Source: Hermodice carunculata
Taxonomy: Eukaryota; Annelida; Polychaeta; Eunicida; Amphinomidae
Length of the DNA stretch: 64,000 nt
NCBI GenBank assembly: GCA_964020975.1
Contig: OZ026628.1
Span: 53,420,971 to 53,484,970 of the forward strand
Direction of reading: 5' to 3'
Positions 24,080 to 34,915 of this stretch are shown here, one piece after another (the stretch's first letter is position 1; each line of letters begins with the position of its first letter). The notes beneath the pieces are model-generated. The model did not search any database. It was not told the DNA's origin and saw only the letters and a list, made by a program, of their open reading frames with translations. The position numbers and the translations under genes were made by a program.

Positions 24080-25255
24080 TTGTGAAAAGTAAGATATATT
24101 ATGTCATTACCTTGCTGCATTTTACTCATGTATATCGAAACATAACACTATTCATCAACTGCTCCTGGTGGGATATACTCACAGCTACTTTGACAAAGCC
24201 ATCACTAAGTTCGAATGATATACCTAAAACTTATCGTCCCAGTACAATGAGCTCCCCATTGGCATCGTTTATTGGAGCCAATGGTAATGCCATCTGGCGG
24301 AATTGGTTACACTCGGTGCAACTTATTAGAATAATAGAAAGGATTTTGGTTCTACTCTGCTAAATAGTCTAACATGTTACTGCATGCCCAGCAGCTTGCC
24401 GTGTTACATTTGCACACTAGACACCCAGACGTGCTCCAATACAGCACATGGGCTTATTCTTCAATGTATGGGATAATATACACAAACACTTTTGACTCTT
24501 TTTGCACAATTGATATAGAAGCAGTCGTGCATTTGGTACATGGAATACTGACTATAGACTTCAGTTTGAACATTACGAGGGGTACCCATCGGGGAGATCA
24601 TATCAACAATATACTTTAATATATTCATTGATGGGAGTCTGCCCCGGCTAAAGACAGCTCAGCAGGGTGTTAGAATCAGTGAAGATTTAAGTAATTCTAT
24701 GGGAAGCATGATCTATTCTGGCTTACATACTGGTGTTAAAACTTCCTTATGGTGGACCATGTGTGTTCCAATTGTTATGATTGTGGCATTTTATATAGTG
24801 CTGATACTTGTCGTCGGTGCAGGTGACAAGGCGTGCCCATCATTTGTTTTACTGTCTGGGCAAATGCTCGCATCACAGTGATATGTTACAGGCCCTTCAT
24901 CTGTGCCTGCTGGGAAACGCCATAACAACAGTAATCTGTCCCATTTTACCCCATATTTCAGTCCACTCCGCTTTCCACAAGCACTCTATTTTTCTGTTAT
25001 CTATGCATTTAGAACATGGAGTTTCATTCAATGGAGCCACAGGAAACAGTATTATAAAGATAATGTATTACTCTACTGTTGTAGTGTTCAATCGCCCAAA
25101 GAACAAGATGGCCTTTGCATGCCCAGGGAATGGCTTATTGGGCACTCTCAACAGACTGTTATTTGCTGTGTATCAAATTATATATTGTTCAGCAGAGCAC
25201 TTATTGACAAAAGCTTTGAGACTTTCATTTTCCACAGACAATTCTTTTTAAGTCC
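24080..25255 (+). mobile_element. Heavily decayed LINE reverse transcriptase
   Basis: Plus strand. Blocks seen: LTKPSLSSNDIPKTYRP (the NYRPI region), TNTFDSFCTI (the D-x-x-x-AFDSV box), TRGTHRGDHINNIL (family form: TRGTRQGDPLSPIL), LKTAQQGVRISEDLSNS, and later YFSPL. They lie in different frames with many stops, so this is an old dead copy. The 3' side runs into an (AT)n repeat at 25272, the same arrangement as at 19.5 kb. Confidence 0.55.
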
Positions 25256-25267
25256 GCCGCATGTCAC

Positions 25268-25271
<4 letters not shown>

Positions 25272-25351
<80 letters not shown>
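25272..25351. repeat. (AT)n microsatellite
   Basis: About 80 bp of pure AT. Confidence 0.97.
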
Positions 25352-25352
<1 letters not shown>

Positions 25353-25546
25353 TGAGCATCAATGAAAATGCGTCATATACTACATGTTGACTATTTCCTC
25401 ATATATTTATTTGTGTCATGTATAAGCATTACAGAATGCTTGTATGACATGTTGTCACAGTAGTGCATGATTGCATTGCATAACGATAAGCTTTACAACA
25501 CAGTAAAAAATCAAGTCCCAAAGTGGAAATCACAAAAGGTCACAGT

Positions 25547-26509
25547 TCAGTAGCTTGTGTGTCCACCTTGTGCATTAATGCACTCAGTGCACCTCTTCAG
25601 CATGCTTTGGACCACAAGCCTGATTTGCTGTTGGAGTGGAAACCTTTGAAACACTTGTCACCCAAGCAGGTCCCAGAGGTGTTCAGTTGGGCTGAGGTCT
25701 GGAGAAAATGCTGGCCATGTGAGGACATTGACATCATGATCCGGGAGAAATGCTGTGGTGACAGGAGCTGCATGTGGACGTGCATTGTCCTGCTGGAATA
25801 CGGCAATGTCTCTGTGGTTTTCTAGAAAAGGAATCATATTGGGCTGCAAAACGTCATGGATGTATTGCTGGGCTGTGACATTACCATCAACAATGACAGA
25901 AGGCATTCTGTGATTCCTGAATATGCCAGCCCACACCATAACACCAGCACTGCCAAAGCGGTTGGCTTCTCTCATGCAACAATTGGCATAGTGTTCCCCA
26001 ACTCTGTGCCATACTTGCTCCCTTCCATCAGGTTTCTGCAGGCAGAATCTGGACTCATCAGTGAAGAGAACTTCTCGCCACTGCTACTGTGTCCAACGTG
26101 CATGCTGTCGGCACCAAGCTAGGCGTCTTTGGCGGCTTTCAGGTGTGAGCATGTTGCCCCTTAATGGTCTTCTGGCTTTCAGACCAGCCTGATGCAGTCA
26201 TCTTCTTACAGTGGAACAGCTGCTTCTGTGGTTATGTCTTCCTGGTGTTTGATGGGCAGTTTTTACAGCTGAGCCTAATCTGTCTCTCCAATGGATGAGT
26301 CTTATGCATCTATCTTGATCAGGTGTCGTCACTCTCTCTCTCCCTGGTCGAGGTCTGTCACTGACAGAGCCTGTCTCTCTGTGACGTGTGACAAGCTTGC
26401 TTACTGTTGACTGGCAACAGCCCATGTGGTGTACAACTTCCCTCTGTGAACACCCAGCCTCCAACAATCCCAGACACTGATTCCTTTCATCACGTGTTAG
26501 CCGTGGCAT
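25547..26509 (-). pseudogene. Tc1-like (DD34E) transposase pseudogene
   Basis: Minus strand. One frame of about 321 codons starts at MPRLTRDERNQCLGLLEAG (26509). It shows a paired-like helix-turn-helix (CSQREVVHHMGCCQSTVSKL), a GRPR-like RPRPGRER linker, TDESRF (first catalytic D), FQQDNARPH (second D) and FSPDLSPTEHLWD (catalytic E). Three in-frame stops interrupt it: a TGA after STVRR (likely CGA decay), a TAG after RWTQ, and a TGA after HLWDLLG. A short deletion follows QRFPLQ near the C-terminus. Tc1 transposases cut and paste their element into TA sites. The terminal inverted repeats should lie within about 200 bp of each end. I see only weak similarity between cagtagtgcatgattg (25456) and the minus strand near 26680, so the limits are unproved. 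The copy is inactive. Confidence 0.85.
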
Positions 26510-26699
26510 GGTCACCCGTAGAAGTGGCATATCTGTGAATTTATGTGGCCTTTATATATGGAATGAAGTCAACTTGCACCAACACCTCAAAAAGCCACAC
26601 AATGTCACCTGCGAGCGACCCATCACGGAATTACGCAATACGTGTTCCAGTACAGTGGTGCATACAATTACAATACTGGGAGACCTGAGTACAGAATTG

Positions 26700-28384
26700 G
26701 TCACTACAAACTTCAAAACCATAGAACCATGTTTATTGTATTTTACAAAGAAAATATTTCAATTTTCTAAGTGATACCTTTTCCTTGATGTTAATTATAT
26801 ATACTTTCTAAATGCAGCTGCATTTATGTATTGTAACTCACTGTTTGCTTTATCTGGAGGTTTTAATGAAGAATAATAGTTTGGTCCACGCAGATCAAGC
26901 TTCAGCTGTGCATCCTACAGCTCACCACAGCCTGTAATGGCTATATGCCACCCAATGCTTTGGTGTGCTCTGGTTTGGCACGGGTGCACTGCCCCTGCCT
27001 GCTTAAACTTATGTTCATATTTTATATGTATAGGTTATAGGTTTGGCAACATTCCAATTGCTGGATTTTCAGGGCAAAGTTCACATGCGATAGTTGAGCC
27101 TTTAGGCAAAACCAGCCAACGTGAACCACACCTGATAAATCAGACATCGACTATAGCCAATCCTATAACTTGTTTACTATCTCTTGGGCAATACTTGTAA
27201 GACATATCCACATGCAAAATTGCCTCAGGCCATTCATTGTTTTCCTATTTTCGAATGCATAGTTAAGTAACTGTAAATCTGATATCTGTCCACAGAGAGA
27301 CCTGATATCCAAAATATCCTACTCTTGTCAGCACCGATCATGAAAGCGTTTTTGCCGTGAAGGATGATAAGTACAACTTAGCATTTTGCGCCCTTGAACA
27401 CGTACTTGCACTTCTATTACTGCATGGTCGGGGGTGCAGCTGCGCTGTGTGGCGCTCACCTGGGTTTGCACTCTGCTGGTCATGCTGGGCTCTTTTGCCA
27501 TGTACCCGCGTCGGAGTACTGATACCTGGCCAACCTTGAGACCTTGACATATACGTCCTGTCCTTGTAACCTGTCTTTTCTAATATACCTTTTAAAAGTT
27601 TTGATATGTATGACTCTATGCATTATTTTTGCTTATGTTTGTTAATAGTTATTGTCCTGCGATGTAGTCGGTACATTCCGGTGATATGTATTATTTCTTG
27701 GTGGTTTTATGTCAACGTGCCCTTGTATTTTTCCAATGTTTCAGTTCACTTACCAAGCAGTGGGGGTTCGTCAAGTTATTACAGGACAGTAATTATTAGA
27801 ACATTGGCTCTGTCCCCACAAATCTATGAGACAACTCTTGTGCATTTGTGTCCTTATCTTCAAAACAAATGAAAGCTGCTGCCCGCATGGACTACTCCAG
27901 ATATTTGCTTTTGATACTCCAATATGTATATTGAATTCATGCTTGTCTGCCCCAGTTCCTATGTGGCTCACAGTTGATAAAATCAACCGTCTACATCTTG
28001 CAATAACTCCAAATAAACAAAAACTCTTGATTTTGAAATTTTGTATCACGTGATAAAGTAGAAGATTTTTGTATTCAATGATTAGCTGCCACATTATTCA
28101 TACACGTGGTTGATGCCACCACTTTGGTTGAACCTGTAGCTGAAATGTGTTTAAACACAATTTACTCACTGTTAGCATAAACGATATTACATCTGTATTT
28201 AAAACAACTTGGTTAATATATTTTTGTTCCATTTGAGATTGGCTTTTATTGTCAAACTCAAATGCAGATTGCTGCTGACATTGTTAAATTGGTGTCATTG
28301 GAATAAAAGTGTGGGGGTGATTTATTGGTTGTTGAAATAGAAATAATCATAGCATCTGCCTTTGATGCGCTATAGATACTAACC
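26700..28384. other. Unannotated stretch
   Basis: Several overlapping open frames (26937-27200, 27338-27550, 27606-28094) show no motif. The 27338-27550 part is somewhat richer in GC than its surroundings. No gene is supported. Confidence 0.35.
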
Positions 28385-29225
28385 AGTCATTTGACAATAC
28401 AAAAACTGAAGAAACATCTTAATTTAATGATGTAGCGGATGCAGTGGGATGGTCAAATGTAAGGAACAGGGAGGTATCGTCGGCTAAAAGCTTGATTTCC
28501 GACCTGGCTATGCTTACAATGTCGTTTATGTATTCTAAGACAAGAAGTGGTCAATGAACTGAACCTTGGGAAACGCCAGTATGAATTCCCCAATAAAATC
28601 TTTGGTCTTTGATTACTACACATTTAATTCGGTTAGAAAGAAAGTCACTGTTGCAAGAAAGAATATTTCAAGTTATGCCGCTATTAGCCAACTTATAAAG
28701 TAAGCCCTGATGCCAAACTTTGTCAAATGCCTTGATTATATCGAGAAGAAAATAAAAAGAGTCCAATCTCTTTCTTAAAATCAAAAACCAAACATAATTC
28801 ATGATAGAAAGAGAGTTACTGATTAACAGTAAAATCACAGTTTGAGTATAAACCCAGATTGATTTGGGCTAAATGATCATGGTTTCTCTAAAGAAGTAAA
28901 AAACGTGTTTACATATAATTTTCTCCAAACTTTCTCTGTACAACTAAGCAAAAATATAGGCCTGGAATTGTTACACGAGCTTGTTTCGCCCTTTTTGAAT
29001 AAAAGACAAACGTTGGACTTTTCGAAATTCAGACGGGAAAATGTTTTTTGCAGAAATACATTGAACAATTTAGTGAGAGGTGTATATATGTTGAAGGTGG
29101 GGTTTTACGCAGCAGTTTGTGGCCAATATTGTCTGGACCAGTGGCTTTTTCAGACATCCAGTTATTTCAATATATCAAGTAGTTCATTTTCAGCTATCAC
29201 TGTAACACCTGTAGTATTGTAAGGT
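28385..29225 (-). mobile_element. LINE (Jockey/CR1-like) reverse transcriptase remnant
   Basis: Minus strand, read downward from 29225. Blocks: IAENELLDILK with a LDV-x-KSH segment (family form: LDVNKATGPDGI), FPSEFRKSNVCLLFKKGE, a NSRPIFLLS box (NYRPISLLS), LDIIKAFDKVWHQGLLYKL, IHTGVSQGSV (GVPQGSV) and LADDTSLF (catalytic ADD, about 28475-28484). Most catalytic residues survive, but stops and shifts lie between blocks, so it is inactive. Both ends appear truncated. Confidence 0.75.
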
Positions 29226-29445
29226 GACTCGGGCTGTGGAAGATTATTTTGCTAGACGAGGACAAAAAGGTCCAAAAAGGACAGCTTTTCTGTCTAAAAG
29301 TGGTCTTGCATATGTGTATCCCATTAATCATGAGAAGGAAAGAAAATTCGTTCTGGCATGTACCAAAAAAAAAAAGATAAAGAAAGTCGTAATGAGTGCA
29401 GAGCCCACAGAGTCTCGATGTCCTGCATATAGGTTCCGATTGTAG
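29221..29445 (+). CDS. Unidentified short open frame rich in basic residues
   Basis: A plus-strand frame of about 74 codons, without a clear ATG start, reading TRAVEDYFARRGQKGPKRTA, LAYVYPINHEKERKFVLACT, a lysine run and EPTESRCPAYRF. The sequence is protein-like and not a shadow of the adjoining minus-strand LINE, which ends here. No family is recognised. It may be an exon or an element fragment. Confidence 0.25.
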   Translation, partial: KVTRAVEDYFARRGQKGPKRTAFLSKSGLAYVYPINHEKERKFVLACTKKKKIKKVVMSAEPTESRCPAYRFRL

Positions 29446-29449
29446 GTTC

Positions 29450-30994
29450 CAAAACTCCATAGTGGCCCTGTTTCAATTCTCTTAATTAATTTCCTTACTT
29501 TTCCAGGTTATTGAGGCATTATATATCGGAATTATTAGCGCCCGCCAAGAAGGGATCATTTCTCCGTTTTAGCTATTTGTTATAATTACTATCTACATCA
29601 TGCATATATTTGGCGAGCAAATTTAAAATAAACGTCTTGTTAAAGAGGCATTGCATTGTTGCTTGAAAGAACACCACTTGTGTATAATTTGTCCATGTCG
29701 TCATGCATGATGGGTTCTTAATGCTTTGCAAGTGCATCCAGTTGCTGATTAGACAGAGATCTGAGTTTACTCTGTCAAACTTTGATATATACCGCTATTT
29801 GTGGTGCTGGCAGCACAATCGCTGACTAAAAGACCATGTCCTTATCAGCAAGTACATTGTGAAGTACTGTACCACAGGTTTCCCCATCAGAATTTCGCTT
29901 GTCCATCTTGAGGATTGTTAGCAAGTTGTCTCACCACTTTCATCATCTTGAACATGGAATTGTTCATATCCCACATCAATGTTCATCTCTTAGACAATTA
30001 CACAATTACCACAGTGGGAAACGATTTTCCCCAAAGAAACATTCTTGGGAGCTACCGCAGCTATTTTAACAGCAGACAAAGTTTCGGATAGGTGGTATTT
30101 CAGACCTACTTATTTTATTTTATTATTCCAGCTCAAAGCCTGGGAACATAAAACTATTATTTCGTTTGATACATAAATGGCATTCACCCTCATATAACAA
30201 AAAAATATATAAATTGCTTAATGAAACCTTTTTTGGTAATGATCCTGATTCTGGCTAAAGAACAAAATGTAACTATCTAATTGGCTGTTTGCTCGCTTCC
30301 GATTATAGAAATAGTAAACAGCTTCTGTATGCCAAATTTCATGTCACAAAAGCATGAGTGTACAAAGCAATTTCTGTATGCCAAATTTAATGTCACAAAG
30401 GCATGAGTGCACATTCTAAAGCAGTAAATAATTTGGAAGGAAGGAATGTAACATATTGATGGTTTTTATAAAAAGGTTGGATGTTTTAACTATAGCATAT
30501 TGTAAGTGCGATGGGAATACCAACTTCAGTCATGTATATATTTATATGCTAAGGTTATTTTCGATATAAACGGATACGTCGATATTATGCTATTGTAGTT
30601 TTCACCAGTTCATCTAATTAAGCCTTAAAATATTTTCCCTATTCTATTCGAGTCCAGAAATCCAAATTTGGCATTCTCCGGTTCCTCTACAGCAGCACTT
30701 TGGCATGTTGGAAGGACTGGCGTGTGATTGAGATGGCATTGCAGAAACTTAACTGAAATTTCTCCTAATATCAGGAGAGAAATGGGATTCATACCTTATG
30801 TTGTTGCAATGTAGTGCTACCTTGAGCTCTCTAGCTGCACTAACCCCTTAACCAAAGGCATTAGATGGATGCCTTTGTCTACGAACAGGATATACATTAA
30901 ATAAAATTGATATTATATAAGTGGTGACTGCTACTGCGGAGAGCTTATAATAGATAAAATTTTAAATTTTGGGTTGGTTTCCATCACAGTGTTG

Positions 30995-30995
<1 letters not shown>
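29450..30995. other. Unannotated stretch with a 49-bp tandem duplication
   Basis: Nothing coding is seen. At 30323 and 30372 the block ttctgtatgccaaattt...tgtcacaaa-gcatgagtg occurs twice with a period of 49 bp and few differences. Confidence 0.6.
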
Positions 30996-31090
<95 letters not shown>

Positions 31091-31103
31091 ATGTATATAT
31101 ATA

Positions 31104-31187
<84 letters not shown>
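30996..31187. repeat. Long (AT)n compound microsatellite
   Basis: About 190 bp of AT with a few ACAT, GTATGT and GTGT interruptions in the middle. The long IYIYIY frames on both strands come from it. Confidence 0.97.
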
Positions 31188-31188
<1 letters not shown>

Positions 31189-31612
31189 ATTTCTGACAAG
31201 GGGTATTAATAAAAGTAGCCGATACAGCTTTACTTCTCAATTTGATTACTTGACGTATAAAACAAAGGCTAAGGTGCGTACCTACTTATCTCCAGCAAAA
31301 GAGATAAAATTATTAATTGAAAATAAAAGGTCAAATTAAAGGAAACATTAATAACACTGTTCTGCTGTAGCGAGGACATTTTTACAGTTCGAAGCACAAC
31401 TTTTTTATTTTTTTCATTTTTTTGTCATTTTGCTGTCTTCTTTTTCATAACAGTTACAAACATTGCGTTAAGTGGGTAAAATCAGCATTTGCTTAAAGAG
31501 GATATTAAATGATTTTCTTGTCCCTTTCCATGTGGAAGCCATTAAGACAACTACAGAACAACCCATAGGGAATAAAATTTCTTGCAGCATTAGACTCTTT
31601 CCAGGAAGGTGA
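31188..31612 (-). other. 3' flank of the large receptor gene
   Basis: A minus-strand AATAAA (plus bases 31404-31409) lies about 204 bp beyond the receptor stop and is a plausible poly(A) signal. No other gene is seen. Confidence 0.45.
31404..31409 (-). terminator. Candidate poly(A) signal of the large receptor gene
   Basis: AATAAA on the minus strand, in an A/T-rich context about 204 bp after the stop codon at 31613. Confidence 0.35.
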
Positions 31613-34600
31613 TTACAATTGGTTTTGTGATGTCCTCATCACAATTGAAAGGGTTACAGTCTGAAGTGAGTTGCAAATATGTTTCTTTACTTCCCTGGTA
31701 AAAATGGTGTGTATTAAAGGATTTATACAAGATATTACGGCAACAATAGAAACAGCAATCCGAAATTGAATTTGAAACCACACTTGGATATTTATATGAG
31801 TCAGATACATAGCCAGGTATGGTAACAGGTTTATTAGAGAAGCAAAAATGACACATATGATCCTTGTTTGCACTGCTCTATTTTTTCCTTTTCTGTGAGT
31901 TCTTCGAGGAGTATTCATCAATGACACAACGCATAGCAAATGTCCCACAACTGCAATAAAACAGTTTATTACAACAAACCCAATGTACAGCCCATTGACA
32001 ACACTACGCAATGTATTGCTTGAAGGCACAAATTGCAAAAATCCGTGAAATCTATAATAAATTGGTATCGTGTGCTTGAGCTGTCTAAACATATAGCACA
32101 TGAAAGATTGAATACTAAACCCAAGTAAAATGGAACAAATGAAATGTTTTATGCTAGGTCTATTCACTTTGAAAATTAGAACTATGCCTATTAATCGGTC
32201 AATAGTAAGTAGAGAGAGTACAAATGTGGATCCTAATGTAGATATGGTGGAAAGTACATCAATCATACCATTGGATACTGTCTTACTCCACTCATTCGAG
32301 AACAGAAAGAAATATTTACCATAGAAGATATCAAAAAATGTAAGTATAGACATGTAAATTCCAATCATAATATCGTACAAATGTAGTGTAACTTTGAGTA
32401 TTGTTAGCGCATTTTCCGATAAGCAACTTAAGTTCCACGCAAGTGAAGCAAGATTAGAGACTAAACAAAATGTGGCAAATAATGGTAGCTGTAAACGCAA
32501 GTAAAAGCTATACAGTAAAGGTTTGCATGCAAACTTTGCAACTGGTTTGGGCCAGCAGTGAGGAATACCCTGTAAAAGACAACAAACTCCATAATGATCA
32601 GCATAAACACGCCTCAAATGAATCAAATTTTGGAAAACGTTTTCATCATACATATTTAATTTATTTTGGCGTAAGTCTAATGTAACGATATACAAAATGC
32701 CTTGGAATGTCTCCCTGTGAATAGCATCAATACTGTTGTTTGACAAATCAAGACATGATAATTGAGTTAAGCCTATAAATGTATCATGACGTAATTTTGT
32801 TATTGATATCTTGTTTAACTTTAAAGATAGCAAGTTTGACAAATCATGAAAAACCAAAGGTGTTAGTATATGAAATTTGTTACCTGTTAATTTAAGTTTT
32901 CGCAATGAGTAAAGCTTTTTCAATGAATACATATCTATCTCAACTAACCTGTTGTAGCTTAAGTCAACATACGTCAGCGCTGGGCAGTTAGCAAATGCAT
33001 ACCTTGGTAAATTTGAGATGAAATTGTAAATGCAGATCACACGGAATAAGTGCTGATAACTAGTGTACTGATTCAGAGCAATCATTTGCCGTAATCCATT
33101 CATTTTAAATGCTAAGGATCTCATAGCCTGAATAACCATAAAAGAAGTATTAGTAATGTGGTTGTTAGAGCATGACAACGTGTAAGCCTGACACTTGCAT
33201 CCAGATGGACATGAAAACATTTCACATACGGTTTCATCCTCTTTTGAGATGAAACAGTGGACCTCCCCATCACATATATCTTCAGTATATACACAGATTT
33301 TATCGTTTCTGCATTGCAGCCCATATATGCAAGTAAATTGGTTGCAACCAATCTCATCAATTCCATCCTTACAATCCCAATGTCCGTTGCATACCTTTCG
33401 GAGTGGTATGCAGTATGAAAGAGGACATTTGCACATGCCAGGGCAATCCATCATTCTGCAATTCCCGAGATGCTGTCCGTTTTCACAATATTTCATCTTG
33501 CCCGATTGTTCAATGTCATATTTACAGAGATTTGTTCGAAGAAAGCAGGGTGAAAGAGGTTCATCTGAACAAGGTAGCCAGTTTAGATTCTCACAGGCTG
33601 ATGGATGAATCTTTCCTATCATAAACTTTGACTTTGCAGCTTCGCTGACTCCTCTTTTGGGTACGCGTACATAACTTTTGGGATTTGTTGGGGATTTAAA
33701 TATCATGTTGCGAAGTGAGCAAAAAGTCTCATCACTGCTGTCACCATCAGCCGGACAGTCGGTAATGCCATTGCACACATACACAGGAGGAACACACCCA
33801 CCATTTTCACATTGGTAATAAAGGTAGCTACAGGTACATCTAGGTTTTTGACACAATGTAGCACAATATGTCACTGTTACATCGGATGTATCTTTCAAAT
33901 AGCAAATATCCGAACAATTCATTTCATCAAAACTTGAAATATTAGAATTGGAGCAATCAAATTTTCCATCACACCAGTAGTATAGTGGAATGTATTTACC
34001 ATCAGGGCAGGAAAAAAACCCTTCCTTACTCTGGTTTGCTTTCTGCGAAGGAATTAAATCAGATTTACAAATGACCCCTTTTGCCAGATCGTTCTTGCAC
34101 GAGGAATTTAAACATGAAGACATTATGTTGGTTATTACAGGAAGAACATTCAATTTCGAAAATAGCCTATATTGTCGGGGGAAGATTTTGAAAAATGTTG
34201 GGTTAATAGCAGAATAGTTTTTGTCATTTGTAATTGCAACGGATATCCAAACAAACAGCTGTAGCTCAAATAAGCTCAAAAAATCTATCACCCGCAACAA
34301 ATATGTTGTATCATGTGTTGCAATCAGTTTTTTCCACATTTTAAAGTAATATTTGGGCTGACCGACCACTAACTCTGTTACCATTGCATCCTCGTTTCTT
34401 GTCATTATTTTCAATGCATGGTATGTTTGGGTAGAGACAGAATAAAGGCTGCCATTAAGAGTTTGGCAAATATGGTCAGCTTGTCTTGGATTTGAAATTG
34501 ACAGTCTGCTTATGTAAACTCTCAAACATGACTCCCCAAATTTGTTCCAATTATTGGAGCATCCTGGACTAAGCAAGCTATACAGCACATAAGTCGTTTC

Positions 34601-34915
34601 CACAGGTTTAGATTTTTTTCTTTGACGCTTTTCACACATAATGACAACTTGTTTAAACTGTCTTTTACATGGAACTGTTATCCAATTGGACATTTGAGTC
34701 ATGGTAAGTGGTAGCATGCCAACACATTTCCCTCTTTTCCAAGATGGTTGTTTCAGTTGGAAAGACTGTCTGAAATATCTCTGCAACTTGACATGTTGCC
34801 GGCCCATCTTTCGCGAAGGCGGAAGGATATACACACTGACACTGATAGAACTGGGAACAGACCATTCAGAATAAGTGACAGGCTGCTGGTCAAGCCAAGA
34901 CAATGTTCTGTTGCC
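31613..34915 (-). CDS. Large GRL101-like receptor, last exon: lectin, LDLa, LRR and 7TM
   Basis: Minus-strand exon of 1100 codons plus stop. I start it at 34915, not at the ATG at 35044, because a good acceptor (tttctttatgtacag) lies there. The sequence after it is the second half of a C-type lectin domain (SWLDQQPVTYSEW, then W-x-x-x-x-C and VIMCE). A second lectin-like domain follows (CSNNWNKFGESCL ... VWISVA ... ICKSD). Then come LDLa repeats (SCPDGKYIPLYYWCDGKFDC, YQCENGGCVPPVYVCNG and two more), a cysteine-rich LRR cap, about seven LRRs (LTYVDLSYNRLVEI and so on) and seven membrane segments. TM3 ends in DRL (32192-32200) and TM7 has NPLIH (31709-31723) in place of NPxxY. It shares with the receptor at 1-2195 a cysteine block CFLR-x(n)-C-x-YDI-x(n)-G-x-MKY. 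No frame lesion is seen. Role inferred: membrane receptor for an extracellular ligand, G-protein signalling. Confidence 0.9.
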   Translation of the reverse strand, partial: GNRTLSWLDQQPVTYSEWSVPSSISVSVYILPPSRKMGRQHVKLQRYFRQSFQLKQPSWKRGKCVGMLPLTMTQMSNWITVPCKRQFKQVVIMCEKRQRKKSKPVETTYVLYSLLSPGCSNNWNKFGESCLRVYISRLSISNPRQADHICQTLNGSLYSVSTQTYHALKIMTRNEDAMVTELVVGQPKYYFKMWKKLIATHDTTYLLRVIDFLSLFELQLFVWISVAITNDKNYSAINPTFFKIFPRQYRLFSKLNVLPVITNIMSSCLNSSCKNDLAKGVICKSDLIPSQKANQSKEGFFSCPDGKYIPLYYWCDGKFDCSNSNISSFDEMNCSDICYLKDTSDVTVTYCATLCQKPRCTCSYLYYQCENGGCVPPVYVCNGITDCPADGDSSDETFCSLRNMIFKSPTNPKSYVRVPKRGVSEAAKSKFMIGKIHPSACENLNWLPCSDEPLSPCFLRTNLCKYDIEQSGKMKYCENGQHLGNCRMMDCPGMCKCPLSYCIPLRKVCNGHWDCKDGIDEIGCNQFTCIYGLQCRNDKICVYTEDICDGEVHCFISKEDETVCEMFSCPSGCKCQAYTLSCSNNHITNTSFMVIQAMRSLAFKMNGLRQMIALNQYTSYQHLFRVICIYNFISNLPRYAFANCPALTYVDLSYNRLVEIDMYSLKKLYSLRKLKLTGNKFHILTPLVFHDLSNLLSLKLNKISITKLRHDTFIGLTQLSCLDLSNNSIDAIHRETFQGILYIVTLDLRQNKLNMYDENVFQNLIHLRRVYADHYGVCCLLQGIPHCWPKPVAKFACKPLLYSFYLRLQLPLFATFCLVSNLASLAWNLSCLSENALTILKVTLHLYDIMIGIYMSILTFFDIFYGKYFFLFSNEWSKTVSNGMIDVLSTISTLGSTFVLSLLTIDRLIGIVLIFKVNRPSIKHFICSILLGFSIQSFMCYMFRQLKHTIPIYYRFHGFLQFVPSSNTLRSVVNGLYIGFVVINCFIAVVGHLLCVVSLMNTPRRTHRKGKNRAVQTRIICVIFASLINLLPYLAMYLTHINIQVWFQIQFRIAVSIVAVISCINPLIHTIFTREVKKHICNSLQTVTLSIVMRTSQNQL

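Noticed and set aside
30962-31339. Open frames of 70-90 codons reading IYIYIY
   Set aside because: They are translations of (AT)n repeats. The same applies near 3490, 25300, 46300, 47800 and 52900.
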